Notes: generated from the letters alone by a model not told the origin. Positions 1 to 10,118 are shown, numbered from the stretch's first letter. The stretch: DNA of 33,472 bases from Porphyromonadaceae bacterium (GCA_030528445.1 JAUMYV010000004.1:1-33472), one strand, 5' to 3'. Program-made: numbers and translations.

Positions 1-492
1 GTAGACGAAATGAAGCGAGAACCATATGTGGATGCCGATCACATTGGTTGCGTTGGGGCTAGCTATGGCGGGTTCTCTACTTTTTACCTAGCTGGTAATC
101 ACGAGAAGCGTTTTGCTGCTTTTATCGCCCATGCAGGGATTTTCAACATGGAGATGCAGTACCTTACTACAGAGGAGATGTGGTTTGCCAACTGGGATAT
201 GGGTGGTGCACCATGGGAGCGAGACAATAAGGTCGCTCAGCGTACATTCGCTCACTCACCACATAAGTTTATTGACAAGTGGGATACACCTATTCTAGTT
301 ATTCATGGAGAGAAAGACTTCCGCATTCTAGCAGATCAGGGCATGGCTGCTTTCAATGCTGCGCAGCTACGTGGTATTCCTAGCCAACTCCTAGTTTACC
401 CAGATGAGAATCACTGGATTCTTCGTCCACAGAATGCTCTGCTCTGGCAGCGCACCTACTTCGGCTGGCTAGACAAGTGGCTTAAGAAGTAG
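1..492 (+). CDS. S9 family serine peptidase, C-terminal part (DPP5-like), truncated by window edge
   Basis: This is the C-terminal catalytic part of an alpha/beta-hydrolase peptidase of the prolyl oligopeptidase (S9) family; the 5' part lies outside the window and the frame is open from base 1. All three catalytic elements are visible: the nucleophile elbow GASYGG, the acid in HGEKDFRI, and the histidine in DENHWILRPQN. By recall the sequence most resembles dipeptidyl-peptidase 5 of Porphyromonas, which releases dipeptides from peptides in the periplasm of asaccharolytic oral bacteria. That assignment is inferred from the NHW-LRPQN block and needs the missing N-terminal propeller for confirmation. 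The gene ends at a TAG just before a hairpin shared with the convergent purL gene. Confidence 0.88.
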   Translation, partial: VDEMKREPYVDADHIGCVGASYGGFSTFYLAGNHEKRFAAFIAHAGIFNMEMQYLTTEEMWFANWDMGGAPWERDNKVAQRTFAHSPHKFIDKWDTPILVIHGEKDFRILADQGMAAFNAAQLRGIPSQLLVYPDENHWILRPQNALLWQRTYFGWLDKWLKK

Positions 493-508
493 CCGAGCGC
501 TTATTCAA

Positions 509-549
509 TAAAAAGGGGCTGTACCGAGGATCAATCGGCACAGCCCCTT
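509..549. terminator. Bidirectional rho-independent terminator between S9 peptidase and purL
   Basis: A 10-bp perfect stem (513-522 with 540-549, core GGGGCTGT) is extended by CCGA/TCGG inside it. Read on the minus strand it is followed by five T (510-514 complement), so it fits purL termination best. It lies between two convergent stop codons and may serve both genes, although the plus-strand side has only a weak T-run. Confidence 0.85.
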
Positions 550-568
550 CTCTATAGGGATTTTAGAC

Positions 569-3500
569 TTATTTGCGCTCTGCTAGCCAGAGGTAGGCAT
601 TGCGGAAGGCTTGCATCCAGGGGCTTACTTCGTGGAGCTCACGAGCATCCGCTGGATAATAACCGCATTGCCATGGGAAGATTGCACGCTCTGGGTGTGG
701 CATCATAGCTAGATGTCTGCCATCATGGCTACACAACCCCGCGATACCCTCGGGCGATCCGTTGGGATTGGCTGGATAAGCGTCGTAGGCATAGCGAGCG
801 ATCACGTTGTAGCGATTGGAGCTATAGGGGAGGATGAACTTACCTTCGCCATGAGCTACCCAAATACCCATCTTGCATCCTGATAGGTTGGCAAGCATTA
901 CGGACTTATTCTCGGGGATCTCTAGGCTGACGAAGCTAGACTCAAAGCGACCAGAGTCGTTGTGCTGCATCTTATGCTTGAGTTCGTGCTCTGGGTAGAG
1001 TAGCTCAAGCTCAGCCATCAGCTGACAGCCATTGCAGATCCCAAGGCTTAGTGTATCGGGGCGAGCATAGAAGCGGTCTATCGTTGCCTTAGCTCTCTCG
1101 TTGTACAGAATCCCTGCAGCCCAGCCCTTGGCAGAGCCTAGGACATCACTATTGGAGAAGCCGCCACAGAAGACTAACATCTGCACATCTTCGAGAGTTT
1201 CTCTACCACTTGTCAGGTCGGTTAGGTGTACGTCCTTGACGTCGAAGCCTGCGAGGAATAGGGCGTAGGCCATCTCACGTTCGCCATTCGTACCCTTGTC
1301 TCGGATGATAGCAGCACGGATGCCACTTGGTGTCTTACGGTCTGGATCGAGGCCAAGATCCTTGAGCTTACCCGTGAAGCCTGCTGGGAAAGTATAGGCC
1401 ACAGGCTGATGCTTGTAGTTGGCATAGCGAGCCTTGGCTTGAGGCTCGGCTGTCTGATGCAGATCCATGAGGTAAGACGACTCGTACCACAGTTCACGTT
1501 TAGAGTCTATATCTAGCTTGAGTGTTTGGCTAGTATGCTTGATGACAAGCTCGCGGCTATCCGTTGGACGAGCGATGCGGGCGAAGCCAATGCTAGCGCC
1601 GCGTAGCGCTTCCTCCACAGCCTCTGTATCACGCACCTGAATCAAAATGCCTGGATTCTCGGCGAATAGGATCTTAACGAGGTCTTGCTCTGCGATCTGG
1701 CTGAGATCGACCTCTAGACCGCCCTTAGTGTTGGCGAAGCACATTTCTAGTAGAGCTGTGATTAGACCGCCTGCCGAGATGTCGTGTCCAGCGAGGACTA
1801 GGCCTCGGCGGATCAGGTCTTGAACTACAGCAAACGCATCACGGAAGTACTCTGGTTCTTCGACTGTGGGCACTTCCTCTCCGACGCGGCCAAGACTCTG
1901 GGCGAAGGCCGAGCCACCGAGCGCAAGGGGGGCAAAGCTGAAGTCGATATGATATAGATGAGTGTCTGGCTCTAGGCGGAGGACAGGAGAAACGATATTT
2001 TTAACCTGATCAACCTCTGCTGCAGCGCTGATGATTACAGTTCCCGGGCTGATTACACTAGGCTGCCCGTCGGGGTACTTCTGCGTCATCGAGAGCGAGT
2101 CCTTACCAGTGGGGATATTGATACCTAGACTGATGGCGAAGTCTGCCGCTGCTTCCACAGCGTCATATAGACGAGCGTCTTCGCCAGCGTTGCGGCAGGG
2201 CCACATCCAGTTGGCACTCAGCGACACGCCAGAGAGACCATGCGTGAGTGGAGCAAAGACGATATTGGTTAGAGCCTCGGCGATTGCCATCACAGAGCCA
2301 GCGGCAGGATCGGCCAGAGCTACGGCTGGGGCATGCCCAATAGAAGTAGCGATGCCCGAGCGGCCACGGAAGTCGAGTGCCATAGCACCACAATCGCTTA
2401 GAGGTAGCTGAAGCTCACCTTGGCACTGCTGACGAGCGACACGCCCCGTCACGGAGCGGTCTACCTTATTTGTTAGCCAGTCCTTACAAGCCACAGCCTC
2501 CATGCGTAACACATTGTCGATATAGGTCTCGAGCTCTCGAGCCTCGTACTGAGGTGCTGCGTAATGGGTTTCTACACGGCTATCTTGCATAATCGTCTTG
2601 GGCGAATTGCCGAACATGTCTGATAGCGCTAGGTCAATAGGCTTCTCGCCGTTATCCTTAGCGAAGACTAGACGCATATCGTCAGTCGTCTCGCCCACCA
2701 CATAAAGTGGTGCGCGCTCACGCTCGGCCACGCGACGTAGTGTGTCGATATGTTCTTCGCCAACGAGAAGTCCCATACGCTCTTGACTTTCGTTGCCAAT
2801 AATCTCTCGGGCAGAGAGAGTTGGGTCACCTACGGGTAGGCGATCCATGTCGATGCGTCCGCCTGTGGCCTCAACTAGCTCAGAGAGGCAGTTGAGGTGT
2901 CCGCCTGCGCCATGGTCGTGGATAGATACGATGGGGTTGTCGTCACGCTCGGCCATCGCACGGATGACGTTTTGCGTACGTTTCTGCATCTCGGGGTTGG
3001 CTCGCTGGATGGCATTTAGCTCAATAGCCCCTGCAAACTGTCCTGTGTTGACCGAGCTCACAGCGCCACCGCCCATACCGATGCGGTAGTTATCTCCCCC
3101 GAGTAGTACGACCTTCTCGCCAGCTTTGGGTTCGCCCTTGAGTGCGTTCTCTTTACGTGCGAAGCCAATACCACCAGCGAGCATAATCACCTTGTCGAAG
3201 CCATAGCTTGGTGCTTCGGGGCTCTCCCGATGTTCGTAAGTGAGTACGGAACCACAGATCAGTGGTTGACCGAACTTATTACCAAAGTCGCTCGCTCCAT
3301 TGGAGGCTTTGGTCAGGATTTGTCTAGGTGTTTGGTAGATCCATGGGCGCTCCTTGGTGTGTGTCTCCCAAGCCCGAGCTCCATTAGTTCTTGCGTAGGA
3401 CGTCATGTAGACAGCTGTTCCTGCTAGAGGGATGCTTGCACGTCCCCCAGCCATACGGTCGCGGATTTCGCCTCCTGTGCCTGTAGCAGCACCGTTGAAT

Positions 3501-4273
3501 GGCTCTACTGTCGTGGGGAAGTTGTGCGTCTCTGCCTTGAGGCTTAGGACGCTGTCTATTTCTTTTGTCTGGAAGTAGTCAGGTTTATCTGCCGAGGCTG
3601 GTGCGAACTGCTCAATGCGTGGCCCCGAAACGAAAGCGACGTTGTCTTTATAGGCAGAAATGAGGAAGTTGGGATTAGCTGCACTCGTGGCCTTAATCAT
3701 GGCAAATAGCGAACTCTCACGCTCTTCTCCATCGATGACGAATGTCCCACCGAAAATCTTGTGTCGGCAGTGCTCCGAATTAACCTGAGAGAAGCCGAAT
3801 AGCTCGCTGTCGGTCAGAGGGCGACCAATACGCTGAGATACCTTATATAGGTAATCGATCTCATCATCGCTTAGAGCCAGTCCCTCTGCCTCGTTGTATC
3901 CTCTGATGTCTTCAATATAGCGAATTGGATCAGGAGATCTATCTATATGGAATAGTTGTTGATCAAGCCCAGAGTAGAGCACCTGAAGCATCGGGTCATA
4001 CTCGGCATCGACTCCCGATACAGGGTAGTACTCCTCAATGCGCGTGATCCCAGAGATATTCATATTCTGAGTAATCTCTACTGCATTGGTGCTCCATGGG
4101 GTAATCATCTCCCGACGAGGTCCTACGTAGAAACCTTCTATGTGATCTACATCAAGATACTCTGCATCCGAGAATAGCCACTTAAGTGCCCCTAGTGTCT
4201 CTGTAGATAGAGGCTGGGAGGTCTCCAATGCAAGAATTGAGCCCGAAGGGCTACGGAAGAAATGAATCTTCAT
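569..4273 (-). CDS. purL: Phosphoribosylformylglycinamidine synthase (large, single-chain)
   Basis: PurL converts FGAR, ATP and glutamine to FGAM, the fourth step of de novo purine synthesis, in the cytosol. The 1234-residue chain has the single-polypeptide layout: an N-terminal PurS-like part, two AIR-synthase-type halves and a C-terminal class I glutamine amidotransferase. Visible landmarks are SEHCRHKIF (about 166-174), ETHNFPTTVEPFNGAATG (about 248-265), the GICNGCQ amidotransferase nucleophile loop (Cys about 1080) and the MPHPER His/Glu pair (about 1193/1195). Length is close to the usual 1230-1300. The ATG at 4273 is about 40 nt downstream of a TAnnTTTG promoter box. It is transcribed alone, between its own promoter and terminator. 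Confidence 0.98.
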   Translation of the reverse strand: MKIHFFRSPSGSILALETSQPLSTETLGALKWLFSDAEYLDVDHIEGFYVGPRREMITPWSTNAVEITQNMNISGITRIEEYYPVSGVDAEYDPMLQVLYSGLDQQLFHIDRSPDPIRYIEDIRGYNEAEGLALSDDEIDYLYKVSQRIGRPLTDSELFGFSQVNSEHCRHKIFGGTFVIDGEERESSLFAMIKATSAANPNFLISAYKDNVAFVSGPRIEQFAPASADKPDYFQTKEIDSVLSLKAETHNFPTTVEPFNGAATGTGGEIRDRMAGGRASIPLAGTAVYMTSYARTNGARAWETHTKERPWIYQTPRQILTKASNGASDFGNKFGQPLICGSVLTYEHRESPEAPSYGFDKVIMLAGGIGFARKENALKGEPKAGEKVVLLGGDNYRIGMGGGAVSSVNTGQFAGAIELNAIQRANPEMQKRTQNVIRAMAERDDNPIVSIHDHGAGGHLNCLSELVEATGGRIDMDRLPVGDPTLSAREIIGNESQERMGLLVGEEHIDTLRRVAERERAPLYVVGETTDDMRLVFAKDNGEKPIDLALSDMFGNSPKTIMQDSRVETHYAAPQYEARELETYIDNVLRMEAVACKDWLTNKVDRSVTGRVARQQCQGELQLPLSDCGAMALDFRGRSGIATSIGHAPAVALADPAAGSVMAIAEALTNIVFAPLTHGLSGVSLSANWMWPCRNAGEDARLYDAVEAAADFAISLGINIPTGKDSLSMTQKYPDGQPSVISPGTVIISAAAEVDQVKNIVSPVLRLEPDTHLYHIDFSFAPLALGGSAFAQSLGRVGEEVPTVEEPEYFRDAFAVVQDLIRRGLVLAGHDISAGGLITALLEMCFANTKGGLEVDLSQIAEQDLVKILFAENPGILIQVRDTEAVEEALRGASIGFARIARPTDSRELVIKHTSQTLKLDIDSKRELWYESSYLMDLHQTAEPQAKARYANYKHQPVAYTFPAGFTGKLKDLGLDPDRKTPSGIRAAIIRDKGTNGEREMAYALFLAGFDVKDVHLTDLTSGRETLEDVQMLVFCGGFSNSDVLGSAKGWAAGILYNERAKATIDRFYARPDTLSLGICNGCQLMAELELLYPEHELKHKMQHNDSGRFESSFVSLEIPENKSVMLANLSGCKMGIWVAHGEGKFILPYSSNRYNVIARYAYDAYPANPNGSPEGIAGLCSHDGRHLAMMPHPERAIFPWQCGYYPADARELHEVSPWMQAFRNAYLWLAERK

Positions 4274-4312
4274 GAATCAATGAGAGTTATATGAGTTAAG
4301 AAATTACGTCTA

Positions 4313-4320
4313 CAAAGATA
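4313..4320 (-). promoter_or_regulatory. Putative purL promoter (-7 box)
   Basis: On the minus strand this reads TATCTTTG, a perfect match to the Bacteroidota -7 consensus TAnnTTTG, about 40 nt upstream of the purL ATG. About 20 bp further upstream there is only a T-rich stretch rather than a clean TTG, so the -33 element is weak. No purine riboswitch was recognised in the short leader. Confidence 0.55.
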
Positions 4321-4338
4321 CGCTTATAATGTTGTCCT

Positions 4339-4393
4339 AAAAAGATAGAACCACGTGCCATCTCCTGCAATGAGGAGTACCACGTGGCTCTAT
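4339..4393 (-). terminator. Rho-independent terminator of the M23 peptidase gene
   Basis: The arms at 4345-4357 and 4381-4393 pair over 12 of 13 positions (core CCACGTG/CACGTGG), and CTCC/GGAG can pair inside the loop. On the minus strand the stem is followed by five T. It sits just downstream of the peptidase stop codon and upstream of the purL promoter, separating the two transcripts. Confidence 0.85.
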
Positions 4394-4418
4394 AATTATA
4401 ATTTATGCAGATAAGGCA

Positions 4419-5438
4419 TTAGCTCGGTATACGCAGGCTTTTGCCTGGCTTGAGCAGAGCATTGCTCGTTAGCCCATTTGTTTGTCGTAGCTTGCTCACA
4501 GTAGTGCCGTAGCGCTTAGCTATTTTGTCTAGGGTGTCGCCTTTGGAGATGCGGTGCGTGCGTATGTTCTTCCCCGACGAAGCGCCTTTGGCTTTGCGAG
4601 CTGCGTGATGCGCTCCTGTAGATTTAGCTTGCGACTTCTTGAATGAATAAGTGTCTACGCGTGGCACACCCTCGACAAAGTCAAATAGCTCCTCTGGATT
4701 GATAGGAATCCCCATAAAACGCGCTTCGAAGTGCAGGTGGGGGCCAGTAGAGCGACCTGTATTGCCTCCTAGAGCAATCGGCTCGCCAGCTTTGATGATT
4801 GCTCCTTCCTTGACTAGAGAGCGGCTTAGATGTCCGTATACGGTCTCTAGGCCGTTGGTGTGGCGTATCACTACATAATTGCCATAACCACTTCGTTCGT
4901 ACGAGGTAATGCGTACCTTGCCAGAGAAAGCTGCGCGCACTGTATCTCCAATATGTACCTTGAGATCTGTGCCGTAGTGCATGCGACCAAATCTGCGACG
5001 ATAGCCGTAGCAAGAGGTTACTTGGCGCTTCTCAATTGGCATTACGAACTCTCTCAAATCGATATCGTAGCTGGCTGGGATATTAGCGTTCTGCCCCGCG
5101 AATGGGTTTACATGGCTACCCCAAGATTCTTCGCCATACAAATCAACGGATGGAGCTTCTAGGTCCACTAAGTTGATTCCTTCTTTAATTTCTTCTCTGA
5201 GACCGCCATCTCGGAGTTTCTTTTGCTCTCTAATCCTTTTGTGGATTTCAACCCGATCAGCCATCAGCATACGATCGCCAGACAACATCGTAGTATCGGC
5301 TACGGGGTGCGCTTGATCTGCTTTGCGTATCTCCTTGAGCGATGTCTGAGTACGCCCCCTCTGGGCTTCTGCCTGCTCTGGCAGACTAAAACTCAAACAC
5401 AAAGACGCGCATAACACAATCAGTGATTCCTTTGTCAT
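4419..5438 (-). CDS. Secreted M23 (LytM-type) metallopeptidase with C-terminal LysM domain
   Basis: A cell-envelope peptidoglycan endopeptidase or a LytM-type regulator of one. The first 25 residues look like a signal peptide (hydrophobic IVLCASLCLSFSL, then a cleavage-like AEA-Q). A linker leads to an M23 domain at about 135-255 with the zinc ligands in place: HYGTD (His154, Asp158) and HLHFE (His236), plus YGH (His203). After a basic, Ala-rich linker comes a LysM domain (about 294-338, HRISKGDTLDKIAKRYGTT) that should bind glycan strands. Because all metal ligands are present, an active hydrolase is more likely than a degenerate activator. The gene has its own promoter about 145 nt upstream and its own terminator. 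Confidence 0.93.
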   Translation of the reverse strand: MTKESLIVLCASLCLSFSLPEQAEAQRGRTQTSLKEIRKADQAHPVADTTMLSGDRMLMADRVEIHKRIREQKKLRDGGLREEIKEGINLVDLEAPSVDLYGEESWGSHVNPFAGQNANIPASYDIDLREFVMPIEKRQVTSCYGYRRRFGRMHYGTDLKVHIGDTVRAAFSGKVRITSYERSGYGNYVVIRHTNGLETVYGHLSRSLVKEGAIIKAGEPIALGGNTGRSTGPHLHFEARFMGIPINPEELFDFVEGVPRVDTYSFKKSQAKSTGAHHAARKAKGASSGKNIRTHRISKGDTLDKIAKRYGTTVSKLRQTNGLTSNALLKPGKSLRIPS

Positions 5439-5581
5439 ACTAATATGTTACGTTAAACTAAATGATAGCGAGACTTCGCCCTTCTTGGTGTAAGTCTTTA
5501 ATCTTCAAACCGACTCTGAAGTCCAACCTCTAGGGAACAGGTCTATACGAACTATAGAAATACGAATCCAAAGATCGGAAA

Positions 5582-5612
5582 CAAAGGTAGATAAAAATAA
5601 TTGATATGCCAA
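5582..5612 (-). promoter_or_regulatory. Promoter of the M23 peptidase gene
   Basis: On the minus strand TTG (5610-5612) is followed after exactly 20 bp by TACCTTTG (5582-5589), a full match to the Bacteroidota promoter pattern. Initiation would leave a long leader of roughly 135-140 nt before the ATG at 5438. A 10-bp palindrome TGCAATTGCA (5621-5630) lies just upstream of the -33 element and could be an operator, which is speculative. Confidence 0.65.
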
Positions 5613-5665
5613 TAAATTTTTGCAATTGCAGGTTCGTTCTCCAGCCTCGCCTTAGATTTGATGAG

Positions 5666-8527
5666 TTAGCCTTGGGTGAGTAAAGGGCGAAGGAATTGCC
5701 CTGTCCAGCTCTCTTTGCATTCTGCGACTTGTTCGGGAGTGCCCTCTACGACGATTTTTCCACCTCCTGATCCTCCTTCGGGGCCTAGGTCAATGACCCA
5801 GTCGGCACTTTTGATGACCTCCAGGTTGTGCTCTACGACAATCAGAGAGTGTCCGCTGTCGATCAGAGAGTTGAAGGCTTTGAGTAGGATTTTGATGTCG
5901 TGGAAGTGCAAGCCCGTAGTTGGTTCGTCGAAGATGAAGAGCGTTGAGTCTTTTTTACCCTGTCCTAGGTAATAAGCTAGCTTGACGCGTTGGTTCTCCC
6001 CGCCCGATAGTGTAGAGCTTGGTTGGCCGAGCTTGATGTATCCTAGGCCAACCTCCTGTAGAGGTCTGAGCTTCTCAATAATCGTGTAGCAGAGGCTAGA
6101 GTGTTTACTATGTATGTCGAAGAAGTCAATCGCTTCATCTACACTCATCTCTAGGATCTGATGCACATTCTTCCCTTGATACTCTACTTCTAGTAGTTCT
6201 TTACGGAATCGTTTGCCTCCACACTCCTCGCACTTGAGGGTGATGTCGGCCATAAACTGCATCTCTACAGTCGTGAAGCCATCGCCCTTGCAAGCCTCGC
6301 ATCGTCCCCCTTCTTTGTTGAAGCTAAAGTAGTAAGGCTTGTAACCCATCTGCTTGGCTAGAGGTTGTTCGCTGTAGAGCTTTCGGATTTCCTCGTAGGC
6401 TCCGATGTAGATGCTTGGATTGGAGCGAGAGCTCCGCCCGATATTATTCTGATCCACATATTCGATCTGCTTGATGCTGCCAAGATCTCCCTCTAGAGAG
6501 GTGCAAGCAACTCCGTCCAACGACTCGCCAGCAAGCCTACGGCGAACTCCTTCAAAGAGAATATCTCGGATGAGTGTACTCTTCCCCGAGCCACTGACAC
6601 CACTGACTACAGTCATTGTATTGAGTGGGAAGCGAACGTGCAAACCATGCAGATTGTGCTTGCGTGCTCCTTTGAGCTCGATGTAGTTATTCCACTGTCG
6701 GCGATGCTTGGGGAGTTCTATCTGATCTCGGCCAGATAGATAGGCTGCGGTATGTCCGGGTGTTTGCTTGTTAATCGCATCTGTAGGACCAGAGTAGACG
6801 ACTTCGCCGCCCAGACGCCCTGCATTGGGACCTATATCGATGATATAGTCTGAGGCGCGCATCATCTCCTCGTCATGCTCCACCACCACGACCGTATTGC
6901 CTAGATCCCTCAGACGCTTCACCACACCGATCAATCTCGAGGTGTCGCGCTGATGCAGGCCTATGCTTGGCTCGTCTAGGACATAGAGCGATCCCACAAG
7001 GCTACTCCCCAGTTGGGAGGCAAGTGTAACGCGCTGGCTCTCTCCTCCCGAGAGTGTATTGGAGAGGCGATCGAGGGTTAGATAGCTTAGCCCAACCTCA
7101 ATTAGGAAGCCAACTCTACTGCTTATTTCTTGGAGCAGTCGACGTGCTATTATTTCTTCTGTAGGGCTGAGGACTAGTTCGTCGAAGAACGTCTTAGCCT
7201 CGGTCAGTGTCATGGATACGACCTCTGCGATATTCTTTCCGCCCACCTGTACGCATAGAGTATCCGATTTGAGGCGTCCGCCTCGGCAGCTTGGGCAGGT
7301 CGTTTTGCCTTTGAAGTGGGAGAGACGTACCCTATTTTGTATCTTGTGTAGGTCACGTTGTAGTACAGCGAAGTAGGAGTCTATTCCTACAGTTTTTACA
7401 TAAGTGTCTCCTTTGACAGGTACACCGCGCCAGAGCATTTCCTTGTGCTCGGCGTCAAGGTCGCAATAGGGGCGATGGATTGGGAAGCCCAAAGGTTGGG
7501 CATGTTGGATGAAGTATCGCTTCCATTCTCTAGAGACATTGCCCTTCCAGCAGGCTACGGCATCATCATAGACCGAGAGCTCTTTGTTGGGGATGACTAG
7601 ATCCTCCTCGATGCCCATAACCTTACCGAAGCCTTCGCATTCGGGGCAAGCTCCTACAGGATTGTTGAAGCTAAACATCTCGGGCGAAGGTTCTTGGAAG
7701 ACGCGTCCATCAGCCTCGTAGATATTGCTAAAGTCATGCGTCGATAGCACACCCTTGGGCGATTGTACGATTAGTCGACATCGACCCTTGCCCTCGAAGA
7801 AAGCTAGCTCTCCACTGTCTCCTAGACGCTTGAGGCTATCCTTGTCTTCGCTCACGACCATACGGTCGATCAGTAGATAGAGCTCATCCCCTTTCTTGGG
7901 TTGGCCCATCAGATAGTCCTCGATGTTGATGACTGCGCCGTCTAGCCAGAGGCGCGTATAGCCCTGCTGGAGCTGTATGCCTAGGTGTTCTTTGATTTTG
8001 CGCCCAACAGGTGGGTAGAGTGGCGTTACTAGATAAATCCTAGAGCCAGCGGGCTGAGACGAGGCGAAGTTGAGTAGATCCTCTACTGTATGCTTCTTAA
8101 CCTCGACTCCACTCGTTGGAGAGATCATATGCCCAACTCGGGCATAGAGCAGGCGCAGGTATTCGTAGATCTCTGTGGAGGTTGCCACTGTACTGCGCGG
8201 ATTGCGGCTGATAACTCGCTGCTCGATAGCAATCGCAGGCGGTAATCCTCTGATCCAGTCGCACTCTGGCTTAGGCATACGCCCAAGGAACTGGCGTGCG
8301 TATGCCGAGAGGCTCTCTACATAGCGCCTCTGTCCCTCTGCGTAGAGAGTCTCGAAGGCAAGCGAACTTTTGCCCGAACCACTGACGCCCGTGACGACCA
8401 ATAGTTTTCCTCTCGGGATTTCTAGGTCTATATTTTTGAGGTTGTTGACCCGCACACCTTTGAGGGTAATTAATCCTGCTTGTTCCGAAACAAAACTTTT
8501 AGGTTTATCCGCTTTCTTTTTCGCCAT
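5666..8527 (-). CDS. uvrA: UvrABC excision nuclease subunit A
   Basis: UvrA is the damage-sensing ABC-type ATPase that loads UvrB in nucleotide excision repair. The 953-residue chain contains two ABC modules: Walker [14 protein letters not shown] near the N-terminus and [13 protein letters not shown] in the second half, and ABC signatures LSGGESQRV and LSGGENQRV, each followed by a DEP Walker B. The Cys pairs of the zinc modules are present (CPSC in the first half; CEAC and CEEC in the second). I start the gene at the ATG at 8527 ([10 protein letters not shown]). An in-frame ATG at 8578 would add 17 atypical residues and would lie inside a strong hairpin. The distance to hemD is 111 nt, and I found no clear promoter in that gap. 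Confidence 0.97.
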   Translation of the reverse strand: MAKKKADKPKSFVSEQAGLITLKGVRVNNLKNIDLEIPRGKLLVVTGVSGSGKSSLAFETLYAEGQRRYVESLSAYARQFLGRMPKPECDWIRGLPPAIAIEQRVISRNPRSTVATSTEIYEYLRLLYARVGHMISPTSGVEVKKHTVEDLLNFASSQPAGSRIYLVTPLYPPVGRKIKEHLGIQLQQGYTRLWLDGAVINIEDYLMGQPKKGDELYLLIDRMVVSEDKDSLKRLGDSGELAFFEGKGRCRLIVQSPKGVLSTHDFSNIYEADGRVFQEPSPEMFSFNNPVGACPECEGFGKVMGIEEDLVIPNKELSVYDDAVACWKGNVSREWKRYFIQHAQPLGFPIHRPYCDLDAEHKEMLWRGVPVKGDTYVKTVGIDSYFAVLQRDLHKIQNRVRLSHFKGKTTCPSCRGGRLKSDTLCVQVGGKNIAEVVSMTLTEAKTFFDELVLSPTEEIIARRLLQEISSRVGFLIEVGLSYLTLDRLSNTLSGGESQRVTLASQLGSSLVGSLYVLDEPSIGLHQRDTSRLIGVVKRLRDLGNTVVVVEHDEEMMRASDYIIDIGPNAGRLGGEVVYSGPTDAINKQTPGHTAAYLSGRDQIELPKHRRQWNNYIELKGARKHNLHGLHVRFPLNTMTVVSGVSGSGKSTLIRDILFEGVRRRLAGESLDGVACTSLEGDLGSIKQIEYVDQNNIGRSSRSNPSIYIGAYEEIRKLYSEQPLAKQMGYKPYYFSFNKEGGRCEACKGDGFTTVEMQFMADITLKCEECGGKRFRKELLEVEYQGKNVHQILEMSVDEAIDFFDIHSKHSSLCYTIIEKLRPLQEVGLGYIKLGQPSSTLSGGENQRVKLAYYLGQGKKDSTLFIFDEPTTGLHFHDIKILLKAFNSLIDSGHSLIVVEHNLEVIKSADWVIDLGPEGGSGGGKIVVEGTPEQVAECKESWTGQFLRPLLTQG

Positions 8528-8548
8528 AGTGTGGATTTTTAATCGCGA

Positions 8549-8590
8549 GCCCCGCACGTAATAGGTAGGGGTTACCAATACGTACGGGGC
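8549..8590. repeat. Strong hairpin in the hemD-uvrA gap (uvrA leader)
   Basis: Arms 8549-8560 and 8579-8590 pair at 11 of 12 positions (core GCCCCG/CGGGGC with ACGTA/TACGT), and the loop can form a further GGTA/TACC stem. No T-run follows on either strand, so it is not a classic terminator. It ends about 21 nt before the uvrA ATG and could be a processing or stabilising structure, or a weak terminator for hemD. Confidence 0.6.
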
Positions 8591-8638
8591 AGCATAGGAT
8601 TGATAGGTCTATCCAAATCCGATTATCTCGGTTCGTGC

Positions 8639-9388
8639 CTATTTGTTTTCTTTGGCCAAATACTGCTCCAGAGCCATCACCATGGAGGGTGCTGCGGAGG
8701 TTGGGGCAGAGAGGTCTAGGCGGAATCCAGCCTCCTCGACAGCCTTGGCAGTCTGTGGCCCGAAGGCTCCGATGCGCACCTCTGTTTGCTTAATCTGTGG
8801 GTAGTTCTGCTGTAGAGAAGCAACTCCTACTGGGCTGAAGAAAATCATCATGTCGTATTGCTCTGCACGCTCTTCCTCTGTGAAGGTGCAAGGTACCGTG
8901 CGGAACATAATTCCCTTGGAGAAGTTGATTTTCTTCGCTGTAAGCATATCAATAAGATCGTTCTTATGTTCCTCGGGTAGAGGCAGGAAGTATGTCTCCT
9001 TATTATGCTTGTGGATAAGCGTTACTAGCGCATCTATAGTCCCGGTAGGAGGAAAGAATACCTTGCGTTTGCGATAGACAATAAACTTCTGTAGATAGTT
9101 GGCAACTTGCTCGCTGATACAGAAGTACTTCATCGTCTCGGGCATGGTTAGGCGAAGCTCCTCGGATAGCTGGAAGAAGTGCTCCATCGCCTTGCGTGTC
9201 GTGAAGATCACGGCTGAGCGCTCGAGAATGTTGATCTTTTGATTACGAAACTCACGAGTCGACAAGGACTCTACCTGAATGAAGGGGCGGAAGGTAATCT
9301 CTGCACCAAACTTAGCGGCGATGTCGTAGTAGGGCGACTTGCCAGACTCAGGTTGTGGCTGTGAGATGAGAATTTTCTTTATTGCCAT
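8639..9388 (-). CDS. hemD: Uroporphyrinogen-III synthase
   Basis: HemD cyclises hydroxymethylbilane to uroporphyrinogen III in the tetrapyrrole pathway. The 249-residue protein shows the pattern of this weakly conserved two-lobed family: an N-terminal KILISQPQPESGKSPYYDIA, an internal RSAVIFTTRKAMEHFF block, and a C-terminal block beginning MMIFFSPVGVASLQQNYP followed by IGAFGPQTAKAVEEAG. There is no single catalytic motif to check in this family, so the call rests on these blocks and on context. The ATG directly abuts the stop codon of the DUF4271 gene (TAAATG), suggesting translational coupling, and a DUF4271-hemD pair is a recurrent arrangement in Bacteroidota. Confidence 0.88.
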   Translation of the reverse strand: MAIKKILISQPQPESGKSPYYDIAAKFGAEITFRPFIQVESLSTREFRNQKINILERSAVIFTTRKAMEHFFQLSEELRLTMPETMKYFCISEQVANYLQKFIVYRKRKVFFPPTGTIDALVTLIHKHNKETYFLPLPEEHKNDLIDMLTAKKINFSKGIMFRTVPCTFTEEERAEQYDMMIFFSPVGVASLQQNYPQIKQTEVRIGAFGPQTAKAVEEAGFRLDLSAPTSAAPSMVMALEQYLAKENK

Positions 9389-10093
9389 TTATATTATGTA
9401 CTCTATGTATTCGCTACTTCTCAAACAGCTAATTCCTAGGACTAGATAGATCCAGGGTAGCAATTCGTGGGCGCAAAGGTACAAAAAAATATAAATATAG
9501 GAGTCTTCCCCATGCCATAGACGTCGGATGACCTGTAGCCATCGAAGGCTCTGGCAGGGTACTAATACTGCTCCTAATAGCCAGATAGATAATGTGGTCG
9601 GGATGGGAGAGAGCAAGAGTAAGACGAGTGGCAGCATGAGTATCCCCCGAATGGCCGAGATGACGAAGTAGTCTTGCTTGAGAAGTTGGGCACCCTCGGC
9701 TGGCATGTAGATATAGCTCCACATGGAGAAGCTGACCCGGTAGAAGGCAAACCACGCTAGAAGCCCCAAGAAAATGGTCAGATAGATGCCCCACACTTCG
9801 CTAGGGCTGCTACTGAGCTTAAATAGCTCTAGCCTCTGCATCAAGCGCAGCAATAGATTGGCACCTAGTAGCGCGTTGAGCAGGTGTACAGCTCCTGAGT
9901 ATATTGGGTAGGGGATGTAGCGGGCTATATATGCCGATACACGTTCTGTGCGGCTATGTAGATAGGAGTTGATCGTCAGGCCGATAAGCCCCGGTACTAG
10001 CAATAGGAGCAGTAGCCCCAGTAGCCAGCCTATCCCTGCTGTGAGATACAGAACGTCTATAGTAGGCTGAGATGCCCAGAGCCCCTGTGCCAT
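9389..10093 (-). CDS. DUF4271 integral membrane protein
   Basis: A 234-residue polytopic membrane protein of unknown function. About six hydrophobic helices can be seen, starting with VLYLTAGIGWLLGLLLLLLV. The family signature near the C-terminus, CAHELLPWIYLVLGI, is present. The open frame extends upstream to 10330, but that part is Ser/Thr/Arg-rich and overlaps the HAD gene in another frame, so I start at the ATG at 10093 (MAQGLWASQP), which gives the family's usual length and a 25-nt gap after the HAD stop. The stop codon touches the hemD ATG, so the protein may be linked to heme synthesis or simply co-expressed with it; the sequence does not show which. Confidence 0.8.
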   Translation of the reverse strand: MAQGLWASQPTIDVLYLTAGIGWLLGLLLLLLVPGLIGLTINSYLHSRTERVSAYIARYIPYPIYSGAVHLLNALLGANLLLRLMQRLELFKLSSSPSEVWGIYLTIFLGLLAWFAFYRVSFSMWSYIYMPAEGAQLLKQDYFVISAIRGILMLPLVLLLLSPIPTTLSIWLLGAVLVPCQSLRWLQVIRRLWHGEDSYIYIFLYLCAHELLPWIYLVLGISCLRSSEYIEYII

Positions 10094-10118
10094 ACCACGT
10101 GATACAACTAGTAGTGGG

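Noticed and set aside
8528..8578. A 17-residue N-terminal extension of UvrA from an upstream in-frame ATG.
   Set aside because: The residues are not UvrA-like and the ATG is inside the hairpin; the ATG at 8527 gives the normal N-terminus.
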